Source: an uncultured Stenotrophomonas sp.
Lineage (GTDB): Bacteria > Pseudomonadota > Gammaproteobacteria > Xanthomonadales > Xanthomonadaceae
Direction of reading: 5' to 3'
Assembly: GCA_900078405.1 (NCBI GenBank)
Contig: FLTS01000001.1
Span: 2,070,626-2,134,625 of the forward strand
DNA: 64,000 nucleotides
The position numbers were made by a program, and so were the translations under genes. The notes below the pieces were generated by a model. The model saw only the letters and a program-made list of their open reading frames with translations, did not search any database and was not told where the DNA came from. Below are positions 1-9,610 of this stretch, one piece after another (positions within the stretch are counted from its first letter, which is position 1; every line of letters begins with the position of its first letter).

Positions 1-241
1 CATGGCGATACCCCGTCAGTACCGCACCGCCAACGCCCTGGTTCACCTCATGCCTGAGCACCACCACCCGGGGGTCCCGGCACTGGGTCTCCACCAGTGC
101 GCCCGAGCCGTCGGGGCAGGCATCGTCAACCACGATGATCTGCCGGACCGAGGGGCCAATGGATGCGATCACGCCGAGGATATGCCGGGACACCCGGTAA
201 CTCGGTATGACGACGGCAATCCCGCCTCCCTCCTCGCGCAT
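1..241 (-). CDS. GT2 family glycosyltransferase, N-terminal part (cut by window edge)
   Basis: A reading frame opens at an ATG ending at 241, only 3 nt after the stop of the preceding gene on this strand, and stays open to the left edge, giving 80 codons. It begins with a GT-A nucleotide-sugar fold: the strand IAVVIPSYRV, then QIIVVDDACPDGSG with the paired acidic residues that bind the sugar nucleotide, then NQGVGGAVLTGYRH. This pattern is typical of DPM1/polyprenyl-phosphate glycosyltransferases and O-antigen GT2 enzymes. It is the fourth gene in an apparent wzm-wzt-fusion-GT2 operon, so a role in O-antigen assembly is inferred. The acceptor and sugar cannot be told from this fragment. Confidence 0.85.
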   Translation of the reverse strand, partial: MREEGGGIAVVIPSYRVSRHILGVIASIGPSVRQIIVVDDACPDGSGALVETQCRDPRVVVLRHEVNQGVGGAVLTGYRH

Positions 242-244
242 GGG

Positions 245-3200
245 TCAGGACTCCAGAACGAACGGCAGGGACAAGGAAAGATTGGGGTTGTACGCAGGGT
301 CGCCCTGCAAGGCATCACCCCACCGCTTGCGCATGAACTCCACTTCCGACATGAACCTGGCCTGCTTGACCGGGTTGTCCTCCAGGCCGCGCGATGCCGA
401 TTCGTGGTGATACAACTCTGCGAACGGCGTCCACAGGTTGCGGTATCCCTTCCGGCGGATGCGCAGGCACAGATCGACGTCGTTGAAGGCCACCCGCAAC
501 CGTTCGTCCAATCCGCCCACCTCGTCATAGACCGACTTGCGCACCAGCAGGCAGGCGGCAGTCACCGCCGTCAATTCCTGGGCAAGCAGCAGGCGGCCGA
601 AATAACCCTGGCTGCCGCGCGGATGGCGGCTGCCGATGTGGCCGGCCACGCCACACAGGCCCACCAGCACGCCGGCATGCTGGATCGTGTCATCCGGGTA
701 ATAGAGCATCGCGCCCACCGCGCCCACGTCCGGGCGCATCGCGTGCGCAACCATCTCTTCCATCCAGTCGGCGGAAATGACCTCGATGTCATTGTTGACC
801 AGGCCGATGACCTCGCCACGCGCCTGCGCCACCGCGAAGTTGTTGATGGCCGAATAATTGAATTCCCCCGGATAGGCCAGGACCCGCACGTTCGCAAGCG
901 CCGAGATCCGCGCGAAGTACTCCAGCGTCGCCGGCTCGACCGAGCCGTTGTCCACCACCAGGATTTCATAGTCCGGGTAACTGCTGCGTTCGAGGATGCT
1001 GTCCACGCACATGCGCAGCAGGTCCACGCGGTCGCGGGTGGGGATGACCAGGCTCACCTTGGGCACCGGCACCGGCATGGCCCGCTTCACCCGCAGCATG
1101 CTGGCCGGCAGGATGCTCACCTCGGCCGCCTGCCCGGTGCGTTGCAGGTGTTCCGCGACTGCGCGGCGGCCGGCCAGCACCGCATAGTTCTTTTCGCCTG
1201 CCGCCAACGCGGTCGAACCCTGGATCGCACGCCAGTGGTAGAGGATGCGCGGGATATGCACGATCTGCTGCGGCGCAATGCGCTCGACGCAGCGCAACGC
1301 CAGGTCCCAGTCCTGCGACCCCTCCAGCCCTTCGCGGAAGCCGCCCAACGCGCGCACCAGCGGCAACGCATAGACGCCCAGGTGCGAAACGCAGTTCTGG
1401 CCCAGGAACAGGTCGTAATTCCAGTCCGGTTTGAAATACGGGTCGAAGCGGTTGCCCGCCTCGTCGATCTTGTCCTCGTCGCTGTAGATCAACTGCGCAT
1501 CCGGCGCGCGGCCGATCGCTTCGGCCACCAGCAACAACGCCTCGGGGTGCAATTCATCGTCATGGTCCAGCAGCACCATGTACTCGCCCGTCGCCGCCTC
1601 CAGCGCCGAATTGGAGGACGCGGAGATATGCCCGTTCTTCTGCCGGTGGACGACCTTGATCCGCGGATCGCGGTGCTGGTATTCCTCCAGCACCTTGCGC
1701 ACATGCGGCGACGGCGAGGCATCGTCGGCGACACACAATTCCCAATCCGGGTAGTGCTGCCTTGCCACGCTGTCCAGCGCACACCGCAGCCAGCGCTCCG
1801 GCGCCTCGTAGACCGGCATCAGCACCGACAACCGGGGCCGGCGGGGCAATGCCGCGAGGCGGGATTCGACTTCGGCAGCAGCCAGCACCGGCTCATTCCG
1901 GCCCAGCCATCTGGCGTAATCGCTGGACAGCCCCGGCTGCAATGCCTGGTAGTCCGCGAGGCACTGCCTGCGCATGGCGCCAGGCCCCGCCCTGAATCCG
2001 GCTGCCAGCATCGTCCACGACAGCCGCGCCGCCACCTTCGGGCCGCCCCCCTGCGCCCGGCATACCCGGCGCAACATGTGCAGCCATGCCGTGGGGCGCG
2101 CCACCGGGCGCAACTGCACGCCGATATCGAAGCACGCATCCTCGTCGCTGGGGTCCAGCCGCAGGGAACGCAGCCCCGGCCCCAGGTACAGCGCCGTTTC
2201 GCTGCACCCGCTTGCATCGTAGGGAAGCAGGCCGATCCGATCGGAATCAGGCATGCCCCGCCCGTAATCGGGATACAGGCAGGGGTTCTCCAACCGCCCG
2301 GCATGGACCCGGCCATCGAGCGTCAGCACGTACCAGCCCGGCTGCACGATGGCCGCCAGCGCCTCGCCCCGCGCGCCCTCCACCTGCAGCAAGAACTGCG
2401 GATCCCGATGGCTGCCGCACCATTGCCCATCCGCCGACCTTGCCACGTTGGCCAGCGGCTCCGGCACCACACTCCACCCCGCCGACCGCCAACCATTGCG
2501 CAACCTGCGTGCCTGGCGCTTCCTGTTGAGCCGATAAAGCAGCGGACGGTCGGAACGGTGCTTCAATTCCATCACCGCCCCGGACAACGCGCCAAGCTGT
2601 GCGGTGAGCACATCCAGGCGCGCATCATGCGCCGCATGCGCCTGCTGCATGAAGCCGCTCTGCGCCGCATGCGCCTGCTGCAGCAGGCCACTGTTCGCTT
2701 CCAGCATCCGGGTGAGACTGCCGCCCAGCCCACCCACCGACTGGTGCAATGCATCCAGGGCCGCTGCCTGTTGCACGTGGCGTTCGGCATTGCCCGCCTC
2801 GGCCAGGGAGGACGCAGTGACACGCCGGAACCGGAACGAAATGCTCCGCGCCGCCTCCCCGCCGGAAACCACCGGCAGGTCGGAAAGATCCAGCTCGAGC
2901 CACGGATCTTCCCCCTGCGCGGCCCAGGCCACCATGCCGGCCGTGGGCACCGCCAGCCGATGCTCGTGCATCGCCGTTACCCGGTCGGCAAGAGCGCCGA
3001 CATCAATCCCATCCAGCGTCACCGTCAACAACTCGTAGACACCGGCCCGGCCATCCGGGTCGAAGCGCACGCGCTCCAGCGGCAGGTCCGCGGCAAGCGC
3101 CATCGTCGCCACGCAGACCCCGTCGGGCCTCATGTCGATCACGCCCTCGGCCGCCCGCTCTTCCGAGTAGGCCCCATCGGCAGCGCGCACATACAGCCGC

Positions 3201-4174
3201 GGCGCGGTGGCCGGCGGCACGTCAAGCAAGGGCGAACCCCAGGCACTGGCCAGCTCCAGGCCCCGGCTCCAAGCCGGAACGTGGCGCGCATGGTCCACGG
3301 CAAGGGCGGCGAGCGTCGCCTCCGTCGCCGCCGCATAGCCCCGGCGCCCCGCCTCGAAACGCTCGCGGAGCGCATCCATGAGCGGCGGCAATTCCACCGT
3401 CCCCGGCCCCGCGGCCAGCTGGAAGCAGCGGTAAGCCTCGACCACCTCGGGCTCCAGCGCATGCACCTCGCTCGCCCGGTGGTTGCGCAACTGCGCATCG
3501 AGGAAACCGTCCACGGCGGCCTCCCCGCTGCTTTCCGGCAACACGTCCTCGCCGAAAGCCAGCCGGCAGCGCGCGACCTGCCCGCGCCAATCCGCGATCA
3601 GGTCCTCATAGGTCATGAACAACCGGCTCGCACCACGCGTGGCCTGCTCGGCCTCCAGCTGGTACGCCAACGACAACAACCCCGCGCGGTACTCGGACAT
3701 GCCGTCACGGCGGCGCAGCGAAGCCGCCACCTCCACCGGGTGACGGGCGATGAAGGCGAAATGCACGCGGACACCCAGCCCGGCCAGCAGCTCACGCCAC
3801 AACGGCACGAAGCGGCACAGCCGCGGGTCCTTGACCACCACGGTCTCGCCGGCGGCCAGCAGCTGCAACAGCAGCTGCTCAAGCTCTGCCCGCACCTGCA
3901 GCGTGGCCGGATGGCGCATCCAGCTTTCCGGCAGCGCCCGCGGATCGGCCCAGTCCATGCCGAACGCCGCCAGCAACCGGTCATGCGCCTGGACCACGCG
4001 CACGTGCTCGAAATAGCCCTTGGGATTGGCATCGGCGGTCGCCGGCATCAACTCGTCGCCAAGGCGGAGCCCCAACTGGCTGAAGGTACCGGCCAGTGCC
4101 GAAGTGCCGCTGCGGTGCATGCCCAGCACCAGCAGCACCGATGGCTTCGCCATCGGGATGTTCATGTCGTTCAT
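245..4174 (-). CDS. Sulfotransferase/double GT2 glycosyltransferase fusion, O-antigen cluster
   Basis: 1309 residues. Residues ~13-250 look like a sulfotransferase: VLLVLGMHRSGTS matches the PAPS phosphate-binding loop, followed by VVVKDPRLCRFVPLW. Residues ~485-525 are a helical stretch with a repeated QQAHAA unit, also visible as a DNA tandem repeat near 2620-2700. Two GT-A domains follow: ~777-1000 (LSVLMPVYEAP, VADDASPSP, LLDHDDELHPEA) and ~1036-1290 (VSLVIPTRDR, VVDNGSVE, VNNDIEV, FNDVDLCLRIRRKGY). The start ATG overlaps the wzt stop as ATGA, so translation is probably coupled. The likely role is extending and perhaps sulfating an exported O-antigen. The sugars and the sulfation itself are inferred. 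Confidence 0.85.
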   Translation of the reverse strand: MNDMNIPMAKPSVLLVLGMHRSGTSALAGTFSQLGLRLGDELMPATADANPKGYFEHVRVVQAHDRLLAAFGMDWADPRALPESWMRHPATLQVRAELEQLLLQLLAAGETVVVKDPRLCRFVPLWRELLAGLGVRVHFAFIARHPVEVAASLRRRDGMSEYRAGLLSLAYQLEAEQATRGASRLFMTYEDLIADWRGQVARCRLAFGEDVLPESSGEAAVDGFLDAQLRNHRASEVHALEPEVVEAYRCFQLAAGPGTVELPPLMDALRERFEAGRRGYAAATEATLAALAVDHARHVPAWSRGLELASAWGSPLLDVPPATAPRLYVRAADGAYSEERAAEGVIDMRPDGVCVATMALAADLPLERVRFDPDGRAGVYELLTVTLDGIDVGALADRVTAMHEHRLAVPTAGMVAWAAQGEDPWLELDLSDLPVVSGGEAARSISFRFRRVTASSLAEAGNAERHVQQAAALDALHQSVGGLGGSLTRMLEANSGLLQQAHAAQSGFMQQAHAAHDARLDVLTAQLGALSGAVMELKHRSDRPLLYRLNRKRQARRLRNGWRSAGWSVVPEPLANVARSADGQWCGSHRDPQFLLQVEGARGEALAAIVQPGWYVLTLDGRVHAGRLENPCLYPDYGRGMPDSDRIGLLPYDASGCSETALYLGPGLRSLRLDPSDEDACFDIGVQLRPVARPTAWLHMLRRVCRAQGGGPKVAARLSWTMLAAGFRAGPGAMRRQCLADYQALQPGLSSDYARWLGRNEPVLAAAEVESRLAALPRRPRLSVLMPVYEAPERWLRCALDSVARQHYPDWELCVADDASPSPHVRKVLEEYQHRDPRIKVVHRQKNGHISASSNSALEAATGEYMVLLDHDDELHPEALLLVAEAIGRAPDAQLIYSDEDKIDEAGNRFDPYFKPDWNYDLFLGQNCVSHLGVYALPLVRALGGFREGLEGSQDWDLALRCVERIAPQQIVHIPRILYHWRAIQGSTALAAGEKNYAVLAGRRAVAEHLQRTGQAAEVSILPASMLRVKRAMPVPVPKVSLVIPTRDRVDLLRMCVDSILERSSYPDYEILVVDNGSVEPATLEYFARISALANVRVLAYPGEFNYSAINNFAVAQARGEVIGLVNNDIEVISADWMEEMVAHAMRPDVGAVGAMLYYPDDTIQHAGVLVGLCGVAGHIGSRHPRGSQGYFGRLLLAQELTAVTAACLLVRKSVYDEVGGLDERLRVAFNDVDLCLRIRRKGYRNLWTPFAELYHHESASRGLEDNPVKQARFMSEVEFMRKRWGDALQGDPAYNPNLSLSLPFVLES

Positions 4175-5556
4175 GGGCTGACCCTGGCTGCATGCCGCAT
4201 CGGCTGGACCTCTGGAATCACGTGGAAATCGACGAAGCCGGTACAGATGCGCGATTCTTCCGGCGCGATGCGGAACACGACCGCGTCCACCACCCTGTCG
4301 AGGAACGAACGCTCTTCGTCGATTCGCGCATTGACGCCTGCATTCATGAAGTAGGTTCCCGGCGCGAGCATGGCCCGGAACCGGAACTTCACTTCCATGA
4401 GCGCCCCGGCCTCGACGAGGGGAATGGGTTCATCGGCGCGGGACGAAACCGCCCCCCCCAGCTCCACGCCGGATACCGTCTTGATCAGCATGCCGAACCG
4501 GACCCCCACCGCGGCCTGGTCGAAAGCCACCGAATAGACGTACGCATATTCATCGCCATGCTTGAGCACGTTCACCCGGCGACCCGTCATCGTCTGGATA
4601 TGCGGATCCTCGATGCGCGCACCGCGCGAGTCATAACGGAGCGCACTCTGGGAGACGAGCCCCGGATCGAAATGGGAGTTTTCCTCTTCGGCCGCCGCGC
4701 CATCGTCGACCACCGTGCGCACAAGCGCCTTGATCGCACCGGCGGTGTCCTCCCCCGTTTTCCCGGGATGCCGTGCAAGGCAGGCGGCACGCAGCTCGGC
4801 CGCCTTGTCCGGCTGCGCGAACAGCAGTCTCTGGTACAACGCCACCACTTCCTTGGGCGTGCCGGTGGCCAACAGATCGCCGCGATCGAGCAGGATCGCG
4901 TGGTTGCAGAGCTCCAGCACGGTGCTGGCCGAATGCGACACGAATACGATGGTCGCCCCTTCGTCGCGCAACCGTTCGATCCGCGCGAAGCATTTGCGCT
5001 GGAACGCCTCGTCGCCCACCGACAGGGCCTCGTCGACGATCAGGATGTCGGGCTCGACATGGATCGCGACGGCGAAGGCCAGGCGGATGAACATGCCGCT
5101 GGAGTAACTCTTGACCGGCTGGTCGATGAAGTCACCGATGTCCGCGAACGCGGCAATGGCGTCGAAGCGCGCATGCACCTCCTCACGCGTGAGCCCGAGC
5201 AGCGTCCCGTTCAGGTACACGTTCTCGCGCCCGGTGAATTCCAGGTTGAAGCCGGCGCCCAGCTCGAGCAGTGCCGCAATCCGGCCCCGGGTCGTGACCG
5301 TGCCCGTGGTCGCCGCCAGCGTGCCGCAGACGATCTGCAGCAAGGTCGACTTGCCCGAGCCGTTGGGCCCGATCAGACCATATCTTTCGCCTTCCCGCAA
5401 CTTGACGCAAACGTCGCCCAGCGCCCGGAACTCGCGGAACCAGCGCCGCTTGCGCGAGCGCGGCGACAGCATCTGCAACAGGCGGTGATGGGGCTTCTCG
5501 TAGACGGGGAATACCTTGCCGACGCCCGCCACGTCGATGGAAACATCACAGGACAT
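4171..5556 (-). CDS. wzt: O-antigen ABC transporter ATP-binding protein
   Basis: 461 residues from the start MSCDVSIDV; an upstream in-frame codon would only add sequence lying inside wzm. Residues ~1-240 form an ABC ATPase: Walker A GPNGSGKST, signature YSSGMFIRLAFA, Walker B ILIVDEALSVGD and the H-loop VSHSAS. The ~200-residue C-terminal extension (HFDPGLVSQSALRYDS onward) has the place and length of the Wzt carbohydrate-binding domain that recognises the capped O-antigen end. With Wzm it would export undecaprenyl-linked polysaccharide across the inner membrane. Its start lies inside the end of wzm (11 nt overlap) and its stop overlaps the next start. Confidence 0.92.
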   Translation of the reverse strand: MSCDVSIDVAGVGKVFPVYEKPHHRLLQMLSPRSRKRRWFREFRALGDVCVKLREGERYGLIGPNGSGKSTLLQIVCGTLAATTGTVTTRGRIAALLELGAGFNLEFTGRENVYLNGTLLGLTREEVHARFDAIAAFADIGDFIDQPVKSYSSGMFIRLAFAVAIHVEPDILIVDEALSVGDEAFQRKCFARIERLRDEGATIVFVSHSASTVLELCNHAILLDRGDLLATGTPKEVVALYQRLLFAQPDKAAELRAACLARHPGKTGEDTAGAIKALVRTVVDDGAAAEEENSHFDPGLVSQSALRYDSRGARIEDPHIQTMTGRRVNVLKHGDEYAYVYSVAFDQAAVGVRFGMLIKTVSGVELGGAVSSRADEPIPLVEAGALMEVKFRFRAMLAPGTYFMNAGVNARIDEERSFLDRVVDAVVFRIAPEESRICTGFVDFHVIPEVQPMRHAARVSP

Positions 5557-6352
5557 CGGCAAACCCCCGGCGCGTGGCGCGGAACAGGCCGTATCCGGCG
5601 TAGCACACCCCGAACGCGAGCAGGGCATACAGGCCCAGCCCCTCCCAATCGGGCATGCGTCCCCAGATCACCACGTTGCGTGTCTGGTCGATGATGAAGC
5701 TCAACGGATTGATCCTGTAGATCCAGCGCATTCCCTCGGGAATGACCGAGATCGGAACGATCGCGGTGGACGTGAACAGCAACGCCGTCGCCAGCACACC
5801 GGTGATCTGGTTGACGTCCCTGAAATAAACGCCCAGCGCCGACAGCGCCCAGCCCGTCCCCAGCCCCAGCACCACCAGCGGCAGCACCACCAGCGGAAAC
5901 AGCAGGATGGTCCAGCCGATTCCCTGCCCGGAAACGACGGCCAGGACCACGTATGCGACCAGGTTCATGAACAGATGGAACAACGCCGACAGCACCATCG
6001 GCCACGGCAGCACGTCGAGCGGGAACACCACCTTCTTGACATAGCTCGTATTGCCGGACACCAGCCGCGGCGCCTGGGTGAGGCACTCGGCAAGGAACGC
6101 ATGGAGGATCAGGCCGATGAAAAGAATCAGGGTGAAATTGCCCTGCTTGCCGTCAACGCTCGGCCAATGGCTGCCCAGGATTCCACCGAACGCGAGCGAA
6201 TAGATCGCCAGCATCAGGAACGGGCTGATCAGCGCCCAGAGCAACCCGAAGTTGGCACCGCGATAACGTCCCAATATCTCGCGCTTGGTCAGCTCCCGGA
6301 CCAGCGAACCATTCTGGACGACCGCACGGAATGGCCCTTTCATGCTCGACAT
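5546..6352 (-). CDS. wzm: O-antigen ABC transporter permease
   Basis: 268 residues, the usual size for a Wzm/ABC-2 permease. It begins with a short cytoplasmic segment containing LTKREILGRYRGANFGLLWALI, the amphipathic entry of this family. About six membrane spans follow, with the internal signature INPLSFIIDQTRNVVIWG. It is the first gene of the leftward cluster, starting 38 bp after the metB stop, and overlaps wzt. Together they form an ABC-dependent O-antigen exporter, so the polymer is made in the cytoplasm rather than by Wzy. Inner membrane location. Confidence 0.92.
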   Translation of the reverse strand: MSSMKGPFRAVVQNGSLVRELTKREILGRYRGANFGLLWALISPFLMLAIYSLAFGGILGSHWPSVDGKQGNFTLILFIGLILHAFLAECLTQAPRLVSGNTSYVKKVVFPLDVLPWPMVLSALFHLFMNLVAYVVLAVVSGQGIGWTILLFPLVVLPLVVLGLGTGWALSALGVYFRDVNQITGVLATALLFTSTAIVPISVIPEGMRWIYRINPLSFIIDQTRNVVIWGRMPDWEGLGLYALLAFGVCYAGYGLFRATRRGFADVL

Positions 6353-6390
6353 GCCCTGCTACTCCCGGTGACTCATTGCCATGCGCCGCC

Positions 6391-7551
6391 TCAGGCGGTG
6401 GCGGCATCGAGGGCATTGTGCAGGTCGAGCCGCAGGTCTCCGGCATCTTCCACGCCCACGCTCAACCGCACCAGCGCATCGCTGATGCCGAGCTGCTCGC
6501 GGCGGACCGGCGGAATCGAGGCATGGGTCATCACCGCAGGGTGGTTGACCAGGCTTTCCACCCCGCCGAGGGATTCGGCCAGGGTGAACAGTTCGGTGCG
6601 CTCGCAGAAGCGCTTGGCCGCATCGAAGCCGCCCTTGAGCACGATCGAAACGATGCCGCCGTAACCGGCCATCTGCCGGCTCGCCAGTTCGTGCTGCGGG
6701 TGCGCGGGCAGGCCGGGGTAGATCACCTTTTCGATGGCCGGGTGGGTTTGCAGCCAGTGCGCCAGCTCCAGCGCGTTGGCGCAGTGGGCCTTCATCCGCA
6801 GCGGCAAGGTCTTCAGCCCGCGCAGGGCGAGGAAGCTGTCGAACGGGCCCTGCACGCCACCCACCGAGTTCTGCAGGAACGCCATCTGCTCGGCCAGTTC
6901 GGCGTTGTCGCCGACCACCACCATGCCGCCGACCATGTCCGAATGGCCATTGAGGTACTTGGTGGCCGAGTGCACGACGATGTCCGCACCCAGCTCCAGC
7001 GGGCGTTGCAGCATCGGCGAGGCGAAGGTGTTGTCGACCACCACGATCAGCCCGTGGCGCCTGGCGATGGCGGCAACCGCGGCGATGTCCACGATCTTCA
7101 GCATCGGGTTGGTGGGGGTTTCGATCCACACCATCTTCGTCGCCGGCGTGATCGCCGCTTCCAGCGCGGCAGGATCGGTCAGGTCGACGAAGCTGAAATC
7201 CAGCCCGGAGGTGCGGCGGCGCACGCGCTCGAACAGGCGGAAACTGCCGCCGTAGATGTCGTCCATCGCCACCACGTGGCTGCCGGCGTCGAGCAGCTCG
7301 ATCACCGTGGCGCTGGCGGCCATGCCCGAGGCGAAAGCGAAGCCCCGGCTACCGCCTTCCAACGCTGCCACGCAGCGCTCGTAGGCGAAACGGGTGGGGT
7401 TGTGGGTGCGCGAATACTCGAAGCCCTGGTGCACGCCGGGGCTGGACTGGGCATAGGTCGAGGTCGCGTAGATCGGCGGCATCACCGCGCCGGTACTGGG
7501 GTCGGGCGACTGGCCACCGTGGATGGCCAATGTTGTGAGGCGGTAGGCCAT
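6391..7551 (-). CDS. metB: Cystathionine gamma-synthase/gamma-lyase (Cys/Met metabolism PLP enzyme)
   Basis: 386 residues. Motifs of the Cys/Met PLP family are clear: YSRTHNPTRFAYERCVAALE, FASGMAA, the PLP aspartate in VVVDNTFASP, and the Schiff-base lysine in HSATKYLNGHSD. The ATG at 7551 is preferred over an upstream TTG because the protein then begins MAYRLTTLAIHGG, as homologs do. It may make cystathionine from O-succinylhomoserine or cleave cystathionine to cysteine; close xanthomonad relatives have been described with gamma-lyase activity. cbs lies ~14 kb away on the same strand. In xanthomonads metB marks one end of the variable LPS locus, and that matches here. Confidence 0.9.
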   Translation of the reverse strand: MAYRLTTLAIHGGQSPDPSTGAVMPPIYATSTYAQSSPGVHQGFEYSRTHNPTRFAYERCVAALEGGSRGFAFASGMAASATVIELLDAGSHVVAMDDIYGGSFRLFERVRRRTSGLDFSFVDLTDPAALEAAITPATKMVWIETPTNPMLKIVDIAAVAAIARRHGLIVVVDNTFASPMLQRPLELGADIVVHSATKYLNGHSDMVGGMVVVGDNAELAEQMAFLQNSVGGVQGPFDSFLALRGLKTLPLRMKAHCANALELAHWLQTHPAIEKVIYPGLPAHPQHELASRQMAGYGGIVSIVLKGGFDAAKRFCERTELFTLAESLGGVESLVNHPAVMTHASIPPVRREQLGISDALVRLSVGVEDAGDLRLDLHNALDAATA

Positions 7552-7628
7552 GAGAGCGGTCCACGTCAAAGCGCATCATGATACCTGAGCCAATCTTGCT
7601 CCTGCCTGATCCCGCCGCAACCGCAAGC

Positions 7629-8315
7629 CTATGGCCGCGCTTCCGTCCGCAGCAGGCGCAGTTGCAGCGCCCGCCCGTACAACGCAAGGTCGCGCGCATG
7701 GAATGCCTCGATCCGCCGCCGCAGTGCCGGATCCAGCTGATGCCGTCCCTGTCCCGAGGCAGGCGCCGCGTTCATGCGGGCGGGGGCGGCCTCGCTGCCC
7801 AGATAGCGGCGCGAAAAGAGCGCAAAGTCGGCATCGTAATGCTCGGTGATGCCTATGAAGTCGAAATATTCCAGCGGGAAAGCCCACAGGAACTGGCTGT
7901 ATGCATCCTGCAGCTCCGGCGCCAGGCAGAAGGTCTCCAGGGACCAGCCTTCCTCGTGCATGCGGCAATGCAGCCGCTGCGCGGGCGAGGAGGGTGGAGT
8001 GCGCTGCCAGAAGAAATAGTGCGACAGCAGCCGCTCCACCGGGTGCCGCATCCAGGTGACGAAACGCGCGCCGTGCCGCTGTGCATGCAGCAGGTATTTC
8101 ACCGGGAGGAAATGGCCGTGGATGCAGGCCGGTGGCGGCGCATCCAGGTCCGCTTGCGCCAGGCTGGCACGCAGCGCCGCCGCATTGCGCACCGCCGGCT
8201 CGACGTGCAGGGGCAGGTCCGCATAGTCACGCAGCAAGGCTGCTCCGAAATGGCGCTCCAGCGCCGCGCCAAAGCTGGTACCGGCGGTTTTGGGCAGATG
8301 CAGCGAGACGATCAT
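7629..8315 (-). CDS. Sulfotransferase family protein
   Basis: 228 residues from MIVSLHLPKTAGTSFGAAL; an upstream in-frame codon is less likely because the PAPS-binding P-loop (HLPKTAGTS) normally sits at the extreme N-terminus. A second signature, FVTWMRHPVERLLSHYFFW, fits the 3'-phosphate-binding arginine/serine segment of the HNK-1/chondroitin type sulfotransferases. No signal peptide or membrane span is seen, so it is probably cytoplasmic or peripheral. It lies just outside the metB border of the O-antigen cluster, beside an OafA-like acyltransferase, so modification of a surface glycan is a reasonable inference. The substrate is unknown. Confidence 0.75.
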   Translation of the reverse strand: MIVSLHLPKTAGTSFGAALERHFGAALLRDYADLPLHVEPAVRNAAALRASLAQADLDAPPPACIHGHFLPVKYLLHAQRHGARFVTWMRHPVERLLSHYFFWQRTPPSSPAQRLHCRMHEEGWSLETFCLAPELQDAYSQFLWAFPLEYFDFIGITEHYDADFALFSRRYLGSEAAPARMNAAPASGQGRHQLDPALRRRIEAFHARDLALYGRALQLRLLRTEARP

Positions 8316-8411
8316 GGCCGGCAGGATAGAGGAATCGACCACCTGCGGCGACACCGGATTGGACAGCGCCCCCTCGCCGGGGCCGCCCTGACTTGCCGAT
8401 GCCCGCTCACC

Positions 8412-9497
8412 TCACCGCCCGCGGTAACGCACCTCGCGCCACGGGCGCTCGAACAGCAGGAACGAGGCCATCGCCACCAGCAGCATGGCCACCAGCAGCA
8501 CCGCCAGCCCGCCCCAACCCCAGTCGCGCACGCCCAGCGCAGTGGCCGCCCGCAACACCGGCAGGTGCCACAGGTAGGCACTGAAACTGACCACCCCCAC
8601 CAACCGCATCGGCGGGCTGGCAAAAAAACCTTGCAACACGCCACCGCCCCACGACACCGCAAGCAGCAGCACCGCCCAACCCACGCCGAATGCAGTGAAC
8701 CAGTGCTGGCTGAGGCCCGGATCGTAGGCACTGCCATTCAGCCGCGCCCACAGCGACGGCGTGACCAGCACCAGCATGCCCAGCCCTGCCCATGCCAGCC
8801 CCTGCCAAGCGCGCCGCCAACGGGCCAGCCCCGGCCAGGACTGCTGCACCCAGGCGGCGGCCACGCCACACAGGAACACCACGAGGTAAGGCCCCAGCTT
8901 CACGCCATTGACCGGGGCCTGCGCCGCCGGCCAGCAAGCGCGCGCCAACAGTGCCAGCAGCAGCAGCAATGCCAGCCCCAGCCAACGCCCCGCCGGCAGC
9001 CCGCGCAGCAGCCGCAACGCCGCCACGATGAACGGTAACCACAGGTAGAAGGTGAACTCCACCGGGATCGACCACAGCACGCTCTGCCCTTCCTGCAATG
9101 CCAGGTGGCGCTTGAGCGCGGCAGTATCCATCCGGTATTGCCAATCGATGCCCGCGGCGGTCAGCAGCCAGCTCGACAGCAGCACCACCAGGTACAACGG
9201 CCAGATGCGCAGCACCCGGCGCAAGGCATAGTTGATCCAGTACCTGGCCCTGGCCAGCCCTGCCGGCGGAGTGGCCAGCATGGCATGGGCCAGCAGATAG
9301 GCACTGAGCACGAAGAACAGGTAGACGCCGCTCTTGCCGGTACCCGACAGATTCGGGAAAGGCAGCCAGCCCGAGTTCGACAGGTGCGAGCCGATCACGA
9401 TCAGCACGGCCAGGCCACGCAGGCCATCGAGCAGCAATACATGCCCCTGCCCCGTGCCGGACGGCGCCAGGAACAACCTGTGCATTGTCTTCCCCAT
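8412..9497 (-). CDS. OafA-like membrane acyltransferase (acyltransferase family 3)
   Basis: 361 residues from MGKTMHRLFLAPSG, preceded by a GAGG ribosome site 7 nt upstream. The family 3 entry motif LDGLRGLAVLIVIGSHLSNSG has the conserved arginine and histidine. About ten membrane segments follow (for example SGVYLFFVLSAYLLAHAML, LYLVVLLSSWLLT, LALLLLLALLARA). Such proteins usually O-acetylate or otherwise acylate surface sugars at the inner membrane. Next to a sulfotransferase and the O-antigen genes it is probably an O-antigen or glycan decorating enzyme; the acyl group and acceptor cannot be assigned. Confidence 0.85.
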   Translation of the reverse strand: MGKTMHRLFLAPSGTGQGHVLLLDGLRGLAVLIVIGSHLSNSGWLPFPNLSGTGKSGVYLFFVLSAYLLAHAMLATPPAGLARARYWINYALRRVLRIWPLYLVVLLSSWLLTAAGIDWQYRMDTAALKRHLALQEGQSVLWSIPVEFTFYLWLPFIVAALRLLRGLPAGRWLGLALLLLLALLARACWPAAQAPVNGVKLGPYLVVFLCGVAAAWVQQSWPGLARWRRAWQGLAWAGLGMLVLVTPSLWARLNGSAYDPGLSQHWFTAFGVGWAVLLLAVSWGGGVLQGFFASPPMRLVGVVSFSAYLWHLPVLRAATALGVRDWGWGGLAVLLVAMLLVAMASFLLFERPWREVRYRGR

Positions 9498-9610
9498 CCC
9501 GTCCTCACCCGTGGGATCACGGTGTACGCGGCACGGCAGCGCCGCCACATCCTGCCGAAAGCAAAAACAAGGGGGGCTTCATCTGGCATGGAATACCGCT
9601 GCCTCCACGG

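Noticed and set aside
2620..2700. Short tandem DNA repeats in the fusion gene as a possible CRISPR or satellite
   Set aside because: They encode an in-frame repeated QQAHAA helix and lack spacer structure.
2..4354. A 1450-codon open frame on the plus strand opposite the glycosyltransferase fusion
   Set aside because: The minus-strand frame carries clear sulfotransferase and GT2 motifs. The plus frame is Arg/His/Gln-rich low-complexity sequence typical of GC-rich antisense frames.
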